NCBI GenBank assembly: GCA_000998135.1
Contig: LCCV01000003.1
Span: 70,392-118,394 of the forward strand
From: Parcubacteria group bacterium GW2011_GWA2_42_14
GTDB taxonomy: Bacteria; Patescibacteriota; Minisyncoccia; Sungbacterales; GWA2-42-14
Direction of reading: 5' to 3'
Length of the DNA stretch: 48,003 nucleotides
Shown piece by piece: positions 32,519 through 42,846 of the stretch; position 1 is the stretch's first letter; each line of letters starts with the position of its first letter. A program made the position numbers and the translations under genes. The notes under the pieces were generated by a model. The model saw nothing but the letters and a program-made list of their open reading frames with translations. It had not been told where the DNA came from and searched no databases.

Positions 32519-34357
32519 ATGGCTTTTACAGAAGAAATAACTTTTTTTGCCGAGACCAACTTCCGCAACCAGCGGAAGCGCTTTGGCATTAAAGCCCCTG
32601 ACCGCCGAAAGCACGCGTATATAATCGGAAAAACCGGCATGGGTAAAACCACACTTCTTGAAAATATGGCCATTCAGGATATTGCGAGCGGCAAAGGTCT
32701 TGGGATTATTGACCCGCACGGGGAATTCGCGGAAAAGATGTTGGCCTTTGTTCCTAAAGAAAGAATTGATGATGTTATTTATTTTAATCCGTCCGATACC
32801 AGATTTCCGATTGCTTTCAACCCGATGGAAAGGGTGGCCTTGAACCAGCGCCATTTGGTGGCTTCCGGCCTTCTTGGCGTATTTAAGAAAATTTGGCCGG
32901 ATGTATGGTCCCCGAGAATGGAGTATCTTTTATCAAACGCTATTTTGTCTCTTTTGGAAATTCCAGGGTCTACGCTTCTTGGCATAAACCGGATGTTTGC
33001 TGAAAAAGATTTTCGAAAGAAGATTGTTGCCCAGTTGAGCGACCCCGTTGTAAAAGCTTTTTGGGAAAAAGAATACGCCCAATATCAGGAGCGTTTTGCC
33101 ACCGAGGCCTCGGCCGCGATTCAGAATAAAGTTGGTCAGTTCATTTCTAATCCGCTTATCCGCAATATCGTGGGACAGGAAACATCCTCGTTTGATCTAA
33201 GAAAAATAATGGATGAAGGCAAAATTCTTATTATGAATTTATCCAAGGGCAAAATAGGAGAGGAGAATTCCCGTCTTTTAGGAGCAATGCTTGTGACCAA
33301 GATTTATTTAACGGCCATGACCCGTGTTGATATCCCCAGAGAAGAAGACAGGCGCGATTTTTATCTTTATGTTGATGAGTTTCAAAATTTTGCTACCGAG
33401 TCTTTTGCCAGCATCCTTTCCGAAGCCCGTAAGTACCGCCTCAATTTGACCTTAGCGCATCAGTATGTAGCTCAGATGGATGAAACGGTACAAGACGCGG
33501 TTTTTGGAAATGTCGGAAGCATGATTAGTTTTCGAGTCGGAGCGCAGGATGCCGAACTTCTGGAAAAAGAATTCAGCCCGGAGTTTATGATTCAGGATTT
33601 GGTTAATCTCGGATTTGCCCAGATTTATTTAAAACTTATGATTGACGGCGTTGCTTCCAGACCCTTCTCGGCAACAACGCTTGCTCCGTATCCGATTCCT
33701 AAGGATAATTTTAAAGCAGAAATAACACGGAAGTCCGAGGAGAAGTACGGAACGGAACAGATAAAGGTTGAAGAGGGCATAGCGGAATATTTTGCCAAGG
33801 ATAAGGAAAACAAGCTTGTTTCTGAATTTGTTGGTCAGGGGACGAAAAGCGAAGATAGAGGAAATGAAAAAAGGAAAGAGCAGAGGCCGGCTGATAAGAC
33901 TTTTGAAGCAAATTGCATTGTTGACGGAAAAAGAATTTTTGTTTCTTTTGAACCGGATGGGCGCCGGCCAATATATTGCCAAGAGCATCTGGAGCTTTTA
34001 AGAGCGGGTAAGCTTGATAAACCGGAACGAATTGTGCCGGATAGGGCTTCTGTTGGCGGGGTTTTTGAGAAACGGATTAATTCGTCTTATGCGCGTCCAT
34101 TGCCGCCTCCGCAAATAAAAAGAGAATTTGTTTCGAGACACGTTGAAGCGGTAAAACCGATATCTTTAAAGGAACTTCCTAAAAAAGAAAATAAGGAAAT
34201 CAATTTGTTTGAATTAAGAGCAATCCTTGAAGAGTCTATTAAAAATAAAGAAATAGAAAAAAATCCGGAACCGCAAGTGTATGTAAAAAGCGAAGAACGG
34301 GATTTGGGAAAAAAAATGAGTGGAGTGATAAGACCGGGGGAATCAGTTAAGTTTTAA
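32519..34357 (+). CDS. TraD/VirD4-like type IV secretion ATPase
   Basis: A 612-residue hexameric-type DNA-pump ATPase. Walker A is IIGKTGMGKTTLLE near residue 38; the following IIDPHGEFAEKM and Walker B FYLYVDEFQNFATE near 285 are typical of the TraD/VirD4 family, as is the sensor segment LNLTLAHQYVAQMDETVQDA. A charged, disordered region follows (about 405-470), then a small Cys-bearing patch (CIVDGKRIFVSFEPDGRRPI-YCQEH). The tail is again disordered. It has no membrane helix itself, so the preceding membrane protein is its probable anchor. ATG 32519 is preferred over TTG 32507. Confidence 0.9.
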   Translation: MAFTEEITFFAETNFRNQRKRFGIKAPDRRKHAYIIGKTGMGKTTLLENMAIQDIASGKGLGIIDPHGEFAEKMLAFVPKERIDDVIYFNPSDTRFPIAFNPMERVALNQRHLVASGLLGVFKKIWPDVWSPRMEYLLSNAILSLLEIPGSTLLGINRMFAEKDFRKKIVAQLSDPVVKAFWEKEYAQYQERFATEASAAIQNKVGQFISNPLIRNIVGQETSSFDLRKIMDEGKILIMNLSKGKIGEENSRLLGAMLVTKIYLTAMTRVDIPREEDRRDFYLYVDEFQNFATESFASILSEARKYRLNLTLAHQYVAQMDETVQDAVFGNVGSMISFRVGAQDAELLEKEFSPEFMIQDLVNLGFAQIYLKLMIDGVASRPFSATTLAPYPIPKDNFKAEITRKSEEKYGTEQIKVEEGIAEYFAKDKENKLVSEFVGQGTKSEDRGNEKRKEQRPADKTFEANCIVDGKRIFVSFEPDGRRPIYCQEHLELLRAGKLDKPERIVPDRASVGGVFEKRINSSYARPLPPPQIKREFVSRHVEAVKPISLKELPKKENKEINLFELRAILEESIKNKEIEKNPEPQVYVKSEERDLGKKMSGVIRPGESVKF

Positions 34358-34360
34358 CCC

Positions 34361-34453
34361 GCAACTTATAATCGACAACTCACAACACTTCTGTAAATTA
34401 AAAACAGCCAACAACTTTTCGTTGTTGGTTGTTTGTTGTCAGTTATAAGTTAC
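34361..34453. repeat. GTTGTCAGTTATAAGTT palindromic element
   Basis: GCAACTTATAATCGACAAC (left) is nearly complementary to GTTGTCAGTTATAAGTTAC (right), with an inner CCAACAAC/GTTGTTGG hairpin. It lies between convergent genes and covers the efp stop codon. Same family as the rpoC insert. Confidence 0.8.
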
Positions 34454-35019
34454 GATTTGGTTACTCTCTCTGTATATTCTCCGGTTTCAGTATTTATCCT
34501 GATTATATCTCCTTCTTCTATAAAAAGCGGAACGTTTATGGAAGCGCCGGTTTCAAGTTTTATATTTTTAGTTCCGGATTGCGCCCTGTCTCCCTTTAAT
34601 CCCGGGGGAGATTCAATGACTTTTAGTTCAATTTTAATCGGCGGTTTTATGGATATTATTTTTCCTGTTAGAAAAACAGCTTCGCATTCCGTATTGGGTT
34701 TAAGCCACTTAAGAATATCGCCGAGCGTTTCGGTCGGCATAGAAAGCCGTTCGTTTGATTTTCCAGGATTTATAAATACGGTATTTTCCCGATGGGTATA
34801 GAGAAACTTAATTTTTCCTTTTTCAACGTCCGCGTCTCCGAATGAATCCGATTCTTTGAAGTTTCTCGATAAAACCTGCCCTGTGGCAAGGTTTTTTATT
34901 TTGGTCTGAATTGAAGACCCGCCCCGTCCCATGTGAAGATGTTTGACCTCAATAACTTGATAAGGGGCTTCGTCCATTAGAAAAATTGTTCCGTTTTTAA
35001 GATTGTTTGCTGATATCAT
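34450..35019 (-). CDS. efp: Translation elongation factor P
   Basis: A 189-residue EF-P that rescues ribosomes stalled at proline runs. All three beta domains are present: N-terminal KOW-like (FLMDEAPYQVIEVKHLHMGR), OB domain II, and C-terminal (PPGLKGDRAQSGTKNIKLET, VPLFIEEGDIIRINTETGEY). The tip of domain I, which touches the tRNA acceptor and normally carries a modified Lys, reads HMGRGGS, so Arg32 takes the Lys34 position. No modification enzyme is next to it. A -10-like TAATAT with TTAACG at 17 bp places the transcript start within 1-2 nt of the ATG, so this gene is probably leaderless too. Confidence 0.95.
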   Translation of the reverse strand: MISANNLKNGTIFLMDEAPYQVIEVKHLHMGRGGSSIQTKIKNLATGQVLSRNFKESDSFGDADVEKGKIKFLYTHRENTVFINPGKSNERLSMPTETLGDILKWLKPNTECEAVFLTGKIISIKPPIKIELKVIESPPGLKGDRAQSGTKNIKLETGASINVPLFIEEGDIIRINTETGEYTERVTKS

Positions 35020-35091
35020 GGGTTGAATATTATTCTTGAATTGGAAGCTCGTTAAGTGGCGCGCATTTTTTGCACATTTTTTCTGTCTTGT

Positions 35092-35529
35092 TCATCCCGT
35101 TACCGTGGCCGCGATATCAGGTTCATTCTTATTTTTTAAGGAGTCCTTTATTCTTTCAATGATTTGCGTGGTTGTACTTTGAGCTTTGATAATGTATTCT
35201 TTGGCGCCGAGATTTTTCGCGCGCTTGATATTTTCTTCTCCGGCAAGGTTGGAGATTACGATAACCGGAATGCGTTTAATAAGTCCGGATTTATTCAGGC
35301 GCGCTAATAACTCAAAACCATCCAGTATAGGTATTAAAAGATCAAGCAGGACAATGTCGGGGGAAGAAGATTCTATAAGTCGTAAACCGCTGACTCCGTC
35401 GGCGGCATCTAAAACATTAAAGCCGTCTTTCTTTAATCGGGTTATTATTATTTCTTTTATAAAAACATCATCTTCTATCACAATGATAGTAGGTTCTTTT
35501 TTAATTGTCTTTTGGGTTGGTTCGTTCAT
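35092..35529 (-). CDS. Single-domain response regulator
   Basis: A 145-residue receiver protein. Acidic pocket Glu19-Asp20-Asp21 (VIEDD), phosphoacceptor Asp63 (DIVLLDLLIP), switch Ser in VIVISN, and Lys in GAKEYIIKAQ. No output domain follows, so it must act by protein contact or pass phosphate on. The histidine kinase gene lies upstream on the same strand; the whole gap between them is one MITE-like element. Confidence 0.92.
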   Translation of the reverse strand: MNEPTQKTIKKEPTIIVIEDDVFIKEIIITRLKKDGFNVLDAADGVSGLRLIESSSPDIVLLDLLIPILDGFELLARLNKSGLIKRIPVIVISNLAGEENIKRAKNLGAKEYIIKAQSTTTQIIERIKDSLKNKNEPDIAATVTG

Positions 35530-35534
35530 TTTAT

Positions 35535-35768
35535 TAACAGGACTTACGTCATCATTTAAAATAGCATAATTATTAAACTTTTTGTTACTTTCTGCTTTGA
35601 CTTGGGGGCGACTCTAATATTCTAATCCACTCGAATGACTCTAATGACCTTTAAGTTTATTTGAGGCATTAGGGTGGAATTCGTATATTAGAGTCGCTAC
35701 AAAGTCATTATTTAAGGCTAAAATTTTGGCTTAAATAAAAAGTTTTTTACGAGTGTATAACCTTGTTA
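35535..35768. mobile_element. MITE-like element, full copy, between kinase and regulator genes
   Basis: A 234-bp copy in the opposite orientation to 26357-26611. The left end reads TAACAGGACTTACGT; the right end, inverted, TAACAAGGTTATAC. The inner arms match: TTTGACTTGGGGGCGACTC corresponds to the complement of GAGTCGCCCCCCAAGTCGAA in the other copy. It starts 6 bp from the regulator ATG and ends 2 bp from the kinase stop. Confidence 0.8.
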
Positions 35769-35769
35769 T

Positions 35770-37068
35770 TTAAGAGGGGATGGTTACTACAAATATTGTA
35801 CCATTTCCCGGTTTGGAAAAGAATTGTACGGTTCCTCCCTGATTTTCAATAATATTCTTGGCTGTGGATAGGCCGAGCCCGGAACCGTCCGGCTGAAGTA
35901 ATTTGGCGTTTTTTCCCCTGAAGAAACGCGTGAATATATGGCTTGCGTCCTCCGGCGTAATTCCAATGCCGGCATCTTCAACCCGGAAATATACGAGATT
36001 GGTTTCGCGCCAAAGGGAAATATTTACTGTTTGGTTCGGCGAATAACGAATGGCGTTGTCAACGATGTTTTTTAAGGACGTTTTTAATTTTTCCCGTTCG
36101 GCTTTGACAAAAATTTTTTGGTCTGGTTGGGACAAGGTGACGGCAACCATTTTTTGTCGGGCAAAGTTATCGAGTTCCCTGGTAATTTCTTCCAGGAGCG
36201 ATAAAGCGTCGAACTGCTCTTTTTTATTTTTTAAAACATCGGGGGGGGGCGTGTGTTTTGCTTCAAGCATCTGGTCCACAATTTTTACCAGACGATTTAT
36301 ACTAAAAAGGCTTTTTTCAATCGCGGAGCGCGCTACCGTATCAATGCCGGGCTGCTGCAGCGCGGCTTCAAGACCCCAGCGAATTTCCGTAAGGGGAGTG
36401 CGAAGCTGGTGAGAAGTTGTAGTAATGAATTCAAGTTTTTCCCGGTCTATCTCCAAAAGTTTGCCGTATTGTTGGCGTGTTTCTTCTGTTTCGTGTTCCG
36501 CCCTTAGCACCTCCCGCATGAGTTGTAAAATATACGATGAATAAATTCCGACTAGCATCACGATTAAGAAAAGAGTAAGGGGGGTTGCGGTAAGATAGAA
36601 ATTTTTTATGATAACCGCGGTTAAAAGAATATTGCCGAGCGTGACGGTTACCAATGTTCCTGGTTCAAATGTTGTTGTACGGATTGCGGTATGCGGCGCA
36701 AAAAGAAAATATAGAGTAGAGCTTATAATTATAAACAGGATTATTATTCCGCCCATGATCCAGGGAGCGGTTATTTGCGGAATTTTTTCAATTTGAAAAA
36801 TTTGCCAGGTTACTATCAGAAGGATGGCAATGAATAAGGGCAACCTGAATTTGCCGGTTCTTTTTAGGACGGAGGCGGTTTTATTTACCCCGTTAGAACG
36901 TTGCTGACTACTGCTCGCCTCGCTGAAGTTACGGCGAAGCGGGTCGGCGGTAACGGTAGAGATAGCCGATGGGAGTGTAATGCTTTCGTCGGCCGATCGC
37001 GGAACACCCGTTCTAACGGGGTTTACAGATTTAACTTTTTCGTTTAGTTGGTTATTTTTTTCAGTCAT
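35770..37068 (-). CDS. Membrane sensor histidine kinase
   Basis: A 432-residue kinase. Four membrane helices lie between about residues 72 and 185 (LFIAILLIVTWQIF; IMGGIIILFIIISSTLYFLF; LFLIVMLVGIYSSYILQLM). There is no large external sensor domain, so it may sense within the membrane. The H box is TTSHQLRTPLTEIRW; N box KNIVDNAIRYSP; G1 DAGIGITPED; F box FTRFFRG; G2 GSGLGLSTAK. It should phosphorylate the downstream receiver. Residues about 16-61 (NPVRTGVPRSADE ... SSSQQRSNGVN) are encoded by an inverted-repeat element (36887-37022) and are probably unstructured. A 90-bp tandem repeat lies just upstream of the start. Confidence 0.94.
   Translation of the reverse strand: MTEKNNQLNEKVKSVNPVRTGVPRSADESITLPSAISTVTADPLRRNFSEASSSQQRSNGVNKTASVLKRTGKFRLPLFIAILLIVTWQIFQIEKIPQITAPWIMGGIIILFIIISSTLYFLFAPHTAIRTTTFEPGTLVTVTLGNILLTAVIIKNFYLTATPLTLFLIVMLVGIYSSYILQLMREVLRAEHETEETRQQYGKLLEIDREKLEFITTTSHQLRTPLTEIRWGLEAALQQPGIDTVARSAIEKSLFSINRLVKIVDQMLEAKHTPPPDVLKNKKEQFDALSLLEEITRELDNFARQKMVAVTLSQPDQKIFVKAEREKLKTSLKNIVDNAIRYSPNQTVNISLWRETNLVYFRVEDAGIGITPEDASHIFTRFFRGKNAKLLQPDGSGLGLSTAKNIIENQGGTVQFFSKPGNGTIFVVTIPS
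36887..37022. mobile_element. ACCCCGTTAGAA-type inverted-repeat element inside kinase gene
   Basis: Ends are ACCCCGTTAGAACG (36887-36900) and its perfect complement (37009-37022). The 136-bp segment reads through without stop in the kinase frame. A related element with ends ACCCCGTTA/TAACGGGGT lies at 45442-45555. It also contains a GCTGAAGTTACGGCGA palindrome like that in ftsK. Confidence 0.8.
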
Positions 37069-37100
37069 GGAGATTATTATTTTAATTACCTTGAATTACG

Positions 37101-37310
37101 AAAAAGCGTTTTCGGTAACCCTTCGACTCGCGCAGTTCGCTCAGGGAGTATCATTTTATTGCCTGAGCCGAGTCGAAGGCACACATTCAGAAAAAGCGTT
37201 TTCGGTAACCTCTTCGACTCGTGTAGTTCGCTCAGGGAGTATCATTTTATTGCCTGAGCCGAGTCGAAGGCACACATTCAGAAAAAGCGTTTTCGGTAAC
37301 CTCTTCGACT
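37101..37310. repeat. Tandem repeat, about 90-bp unit, 2.3 copies
   Basis: Units start with AAAAAGCGTTTTCGGTAAC at 37101, 37191 and 37282. Each full unit carries a hairpin: CTTCGACTCG...GCTCAGG against CCTGAGCCGAGTCGAAG. The hairpin resembles the one at 41108-41180. Confidence 0.9.
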
Positions 37311-37443
37311 CCGTTGTTATTATGTTATTATAATAACTTATTTCGGAGATTTTTTAAATAGTTGTCAGAGTACTGCAAGTTTTTAATTTTTTTATCGTAG
37401 ATACCCACGGGCAAGTTCGTGGAACTTCGCGGTAATATTAGAG

Positions 37444-37469
37444 AGCCGATTTTCTATCGGCCTTTTTTC
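37444..37469 (+). terminator. Hairpin with T run in gene-free region
   Basis: GCCGAT/ATCGGC stem, 5-nt loop, then CTTTTTTC. No coding frame precedes it on the plus strand within 370 bp, so it may end a short non-coding RNA or be a relic. Confidence 0.6.
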
Positions 37470-39594
<2,125 letters not shown>

Positions 39595-39595
39595 C

Positions 39596-39676
39596 TCAAT
39601 AATATTTTCAATCAATATCTAGTTAATTTTCGAATTATCCTATGGGCGATTCGTATTAGCGATTGATTGACGATTC
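39596..39676. repeat. Palindromic repeat, GATTGATTAGTGATT-like, before b-subunit gene
   Basis: TCAATCAATATCTAG...TTTCGAATTATCC on the left is partly complementary to the right part ending CGATTGATTGACGATTC. It fills the gap up to the ATG at 39679. Confidence 0.55.
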
Positions 39677-39678
39677 AT

Positions 39679-40389
39679 ATGTTGGCACTGTCACAATCTT
39701 ATTTAATCCCGGTTGCCGTTAGCATTTTGGTTTTTGCGCTGCTTCTTGTTTTTTTCTGGAAATTTTTTCTTAAGCGTTTTTGGCCCGGCTTCGAGGACGC
39801 TCGGAAACGGATGCGGCAGAGAGATGAGGAGGCGGAGAAGATACTCGCGCGTGCCCGTGAGGATTCTTTTGCCATTATTAAGAGGGCGGAGAAAAGCGCT
39901 ACGGAATTGTTAGCTTCTACTCAAAGCGCTGTTTCAGTTTCGCAGTCAGTATTGCAAAACGCCCTCGAGGAGTATTTCGAGCGAGAACTTGAAGGGCTTA
40001 AACTCCTGTCCGAAGAAATTAACAGGGCAGAGAAGCGTACCGTGCAAGATTCACAGGAAGCTTATTGGCGCATCATGGAAAATGTTGGCGAAGAAATAGC
40101 GCGTGAATCACGCCGGGGCGTTGTCTCCTTTTTGCAGTTTCTGAAAGAAGAAATATCCCGGGAAGAAGATGTAATGAAGGTTAAGCTTGCAGAGTGGAAC
40201 AGTAGCGCCAAAAAAGAAATAGAGGAGCATAAACGTGAAGCCATTAGAAAAATCGAAGAATCCGTATTCAGCATAATTTATTTTGTTTCCAAGGAAGTTT
40301 TGGGAAAAGCGCTAAGCGTTGAACAGCATCAGGGATTGATTCTTGATGCCCTGGAGGAGGCGAAAAAAATGGGATTTTTTAATAAATAA
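39679..40389 (+). CDS. atpF: F-type ATP synthase b-like subunit (stalk)
   Basis: A 236-residue peripheral stalk protein. Residues 8-28 are one membrane helix (YLIPVAVSILVFALLLVFFW). The rest is a long charged coiled coil (RKRMRQRDEEAEKILARARE; KKEIEEHKREAIRKIEESVF) ending FVSKEVLGKALSVEQHQGLI, the usual b-subunit end that contacts delta. It is about 80 residues longer than E. coli b. ATG 39679 is preferred over the upstream in-frame TTG 39667. Its TAA stop forms the first bases of the MITE-like element that follows. Confidence 0.82.
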   Translation: MLALSQSYLIPVAVSILVFALLLVFFWKFFLKRFWPGFEDARKRMRQRDEEAEKILARAREDSFAIIKRAEKSATELLASTQSAVSVSQSVLQNALEEYFERELEGLKLLSEEINRAEKRTVQDSQEAYWRIMENVGEEIARESRRGVVSFLQFLKEEISREEDVMKVKLAEWNSSAKKEIEEHKREAIRKIEESVFSIIYFVSKEVLGKALSVEQHQGLILDALEEAKKMGFFNK

Positions 40390-40540
40390 CAGGAGTTACG
40401 CTTTCATAAAAAATACTTTATTTAAGCAAAAATTTTCAACTTTTTATCACGTTTTGACAGCGATTCTAATTTACGAATGACACTCTAATGACTCTAATAT
40501 TCGAGTCATTCGCGTGAATTAGAGTATTAGAGTCGCCCCC
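40387..40540. mobile_element. MITE-like element, right-truncated copy, between b and delta genes
   Basis: Starts TAACAGGAGTTACGC, whose TAA is the b-subunit stop, continues with the left arm and the GCGATTCTAAT...TTAGAGTCGCCCCC palindrome. The right arm and its end are missing. The delta ATG follows 3 bp later. Confidence 0.8.
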
Positions 40541-40543
40541 AAT

Positions 40544-41083
40544 ATGCAAGAGCAACAAGAAACATCTAACGCGGTGAATGAATTGTTAGAAACAATTGAA
40601 AAAATGCTTGAGCACATGAGGACCAAGGAAGAACGGGATGAAGTAAGTTTTGCCATTGAGAGCGCTTTGAATGGCGCCTATACGCTAAAGGGTGTTAAAA
40701 CCGAGGATATTTTAAGAATGCATATGCCCTATAGATTTTTCCGTTTTTTAGAAGAAATGACGGGAAGAGGGGTGCCGGAAAAAAAGTCTGATAATTGGGG
40801 GCAATTCCTGCAAGATTTAAAAAAGAAGCTTGGCGCCATGGAGGTGTTGAAGATTGATTTGGCGGTTGAACCGAATGAAGAATTGATTAATCAGATGCAT
40901 TCGTGGATTCACCGTGAACTGGGAGGAGGCATTATTCTTGATATTCACAGCGATAAAACAATACTTGGTGGAATTCGTATTGTATATCGCGGTCGATACG
41001 GAAATCTGACGTTAAAAGACCGCATTTTGAAAGTAATGAATCGTGAAAAGCAAAAGATACTTGAGGAAATAGGTTATAAGTAG
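40544..41083 (+). CDS. atpH: F-type ATP synthase delta subunit
   Basis: A 179-residue delta (OSCP-like) subunit linking F1 to the stalk. The N-terminal helical bundle is divergent (VNELLETIEKMLEHMRTKEE). The C-terminal strand pattern is the family's best mark: GGGIILDIHSDKTILGGIRI, then VYRGRYGNLTLKDRI, as in the delta motif for a regulated surface near F1. It sits in the right operon place, between b and alpha. Confidence 0.85.
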   Translation: MQEQQETSNAVNELLETIEKMLEHMRTKEERDEVSFAIESALNGAYTLKGVKTEDILRMHMPYRFFRFLEEMTGRGVPEKKSDNWGQFLQDLKKKLGAMEVLKIDLAVEPNEELINQMHSWIHRELGGGIILDIHSDKTILGGIRIVYRGRYGNLTLKDRILKVMNREKQKILEEIGYK

Positions 41084-41107
41084 AAGTTATTTCAAAAATG
41101 ATTATTG

Positions 41108-41180
41108 CCTGAGCTTGTCGAAGGCGTACCCTCAAAAAATTTAGGAAAATTCGCAAAATTTATTCTTCGACAAGCTCAGG
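41108..41180. repeat. Hairpin element between delta and alpha genes
   Basis: CCTGAGCTTGTCGAAG (41108-41123) is perfectly complementary to CTTCGACAAGCTCAGG (41165-41180). Outer AAGTTATTTCAAAAA/TTTTTGAGATAGCTT arms extend the pairing. This CCTGAGC-TGTCGAAG word is common in interspersed repeats. Confidence 0.85.
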
Positions 41181-41230
41181 AAGTAAATTTTGCTGGTTTT
41201 TGAGATAGCTTCTAGTGAGTTTGTCTAATT

Positions 41231-42691
41231 ATGAAAATCGATTTTAACAAATATTTGGACGAAATAGGAGAAATAGGATTTGTTGAAAAATCAGTTTCTT
41301 CTCTTGTTTATGCCAGTGGTCTTCCGGGTGCGAGCCCGGAGGAGGTGGTGGTTTTTGAATCGGGAGAGCTGGGCCAGGTCACGGCGCTTTCCGAATCAAG
41401 CGTGGAAATTCTTAGTTTTTCTCCAAACCCTATCAGGACTGGAAGCCGGATTGTCAGAACAAACAATTGTCTTAAGGTGCCCGTCGGTGAAGAGCTCTTG
41501 GGAAAGGTTATTAATCCTTTGGGAAATTCTATTAATCCGCAAAAACCGTTTTTTCCCTTGGCCGAACAGAGATCGGTGGAAGTGGTGCCGCCGGGAATTA
41601 AGTTTCGTTCAACCATCAAACGGCAATGCGAAACCGGAATTTCCATGATTGATTTATTGCTGCCTATCGGTATGGGACAGCGGGAACTTGTAATGGGTGA
41701 CCAAAAAACGGGGAAGTCGAGAGTTTTGACGCGTATTCTTCTTTCTCAGATTAAACAGGGTTCAGTCGGAATTTATGCCGCGGTTGGAAAAAGCCAGCTC
41801 GCCATAAAGCAGATTGAGGAAATTCTTGCTCAATTTAAAATTCTGGAAAAAACAGTCATGGTGGTTTCCAGGGCCGATGACGCGGCAGGAATGATTTTTC
41901 TTACGCCCTATACCGCCATGACCATTGCCGAATATTTCCGGGATCTGGGGCGCGATGTGCTTATTGTTCTTGATGATTTAACGGTACATGCCAGAACAGT
42001 TCGCGAGATAGCGCTTTTAGGGAAACGTTTCCCCGGCAGAAGTTCATATCCGGGTGATATATTTTATACTCACGCGCGGCTTTTGGAAAGAGCCGGAAAT
42101 TTTATAGCAGACGGCAAAGAAGCGGCAATTACCTGTCTGCCGGTAGTGGAGACCGTACAGGGCGATATGGCCGGATATATTCAGACCAATATTATGTCTA
42201 TGACGGATGGCCATCTTTTTTTCGACCATAAACTATTTGTTGAAGGGCGGAGGCCCGCCGTTGACCCGTTTATTTCCGTAACCCGTGTCGGCAGGCAGAC
42301 TCAATCCGTACTTCAGCGCGAGATAAGCCGTGAAATAATTACGTTTTTGAGAAATGCGGATAAGATGCACAATTTCGCGAGTTTCGGAGCCGAACTCGGG
42401 GAGCATATCAAGAAAGCGTTCGAGAAGGAAGATCGTATTATGACCTTCTTTGACCAAACCGTATACGACCGAATTCCGGTAAAATTGCAGGTATTTCTTT
42501 TTGGTTTGGTCTGGGGGGAAGCGCTTGCGGGCCGTACACATCTGGATGTGCAGAAGGAAATTCAAAAATTTGTGCTGCTTTATGAAGGTGATTCTAAAAC
42601 TAGAGAATGGGTCGATAAATTTGTTGACGGCTCACTCTCGCTGGAGACGCTTTTAAGCGGCATTGCTGAAACAGATTTCTCGCATCGCTAA
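41231..42691 (+). CDS. atpA: F-type ATP synthase alpha subunit
   Basis: A 486-residue alpha subunit. The Walker A is GDQKTGKSR (usual GDRQTGKTA), keeping Lys and a hydroxyl residue. Other marks: VPVGEELLGKVINPLGNSIN, EYFRDLGRDVLIVLDDLTVH, KRFPGRSSYPGDIFYTHARL-LERAG, and the Arg-finger segment SVTRVGRQTQS. The N-terminal helix that usually binds delta is about ten residues shorter (MKIDFNKYLDEIGEIGFVEK). Sequence is more divergent than for a typical energy-conserving enzyme. It follows delta across a hairpin repeat. Confidence 0.95.
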   Translation: MKIDFNKYLDEIGEIGFVEKSVSSLVYASGLPGASPEEVVVFESGELGQVTALSESSVEILSFSPNPIRTGSRIVRTNNCLKVPVGEELLGKVINPLGNSINPQKPFFPLAEQRSVEVVPPGIKFRSTIKRQCETGISMIDLLLPIGMGQRELVMGDQKTGKSRVLTRILLSQIKQGSVGIYAAVGKSQLAIKQIEEILAQFKILEKTVMVVSRADDAAGMIFLTPYTAMTIAEYFRDLGRDVLIVLDDLTVHARTVREIALLGKRFPGRSSYPGDIFYTHARLLERAGNFIADGKEAAITCLPVVETVQGDMAGYIQTNIMSMTDGHLFFDHKLFVEGRRPAVDPFISVTRVGRQTQSVLQREISREIITFLRNADKMHNFASFGAELGEHIKKAFEKEDRIMTFFDQTVYDRIPVKLQVFLFGLVWGEALAGRTHLDVQKEIQKFVLLYEGDSKTREWVDKFVDGSLSLETLLSGIAETDFSHR

Positions 42692-42739
42692 GTATGCGGT
42701 TAATAATCTATCTTGAGTTATGAAATAAATAATCCGCGT

Positions 42740-42800
42740 AATATTAGCGTACTCATCAGCGTAAAATCAGCGTTAACGCTGATTGGGCGCTGAACGATAT
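42740..42800. repeat. AGCGTACTCATCAGCG repeat before gamma gene
   Basis: Contains the perfect 20-bp palindrome AATCAGCGTTAACGCTGATT (42765-42784), preceded by AGCGTACTCATCAGCG as at 16695-16732. Confidence 0.75.
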
Positions 42801-42846
42801 GCTGAAGAAAACGCCGATAATCCGATTTCGTAATTGAGGGTAATCT

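Noticed and set aside
37048-37333. Plus-strand frames across the tandem repeats
   Set aside because: They arise from the repeat units and hairpins; no start signal or known motif.
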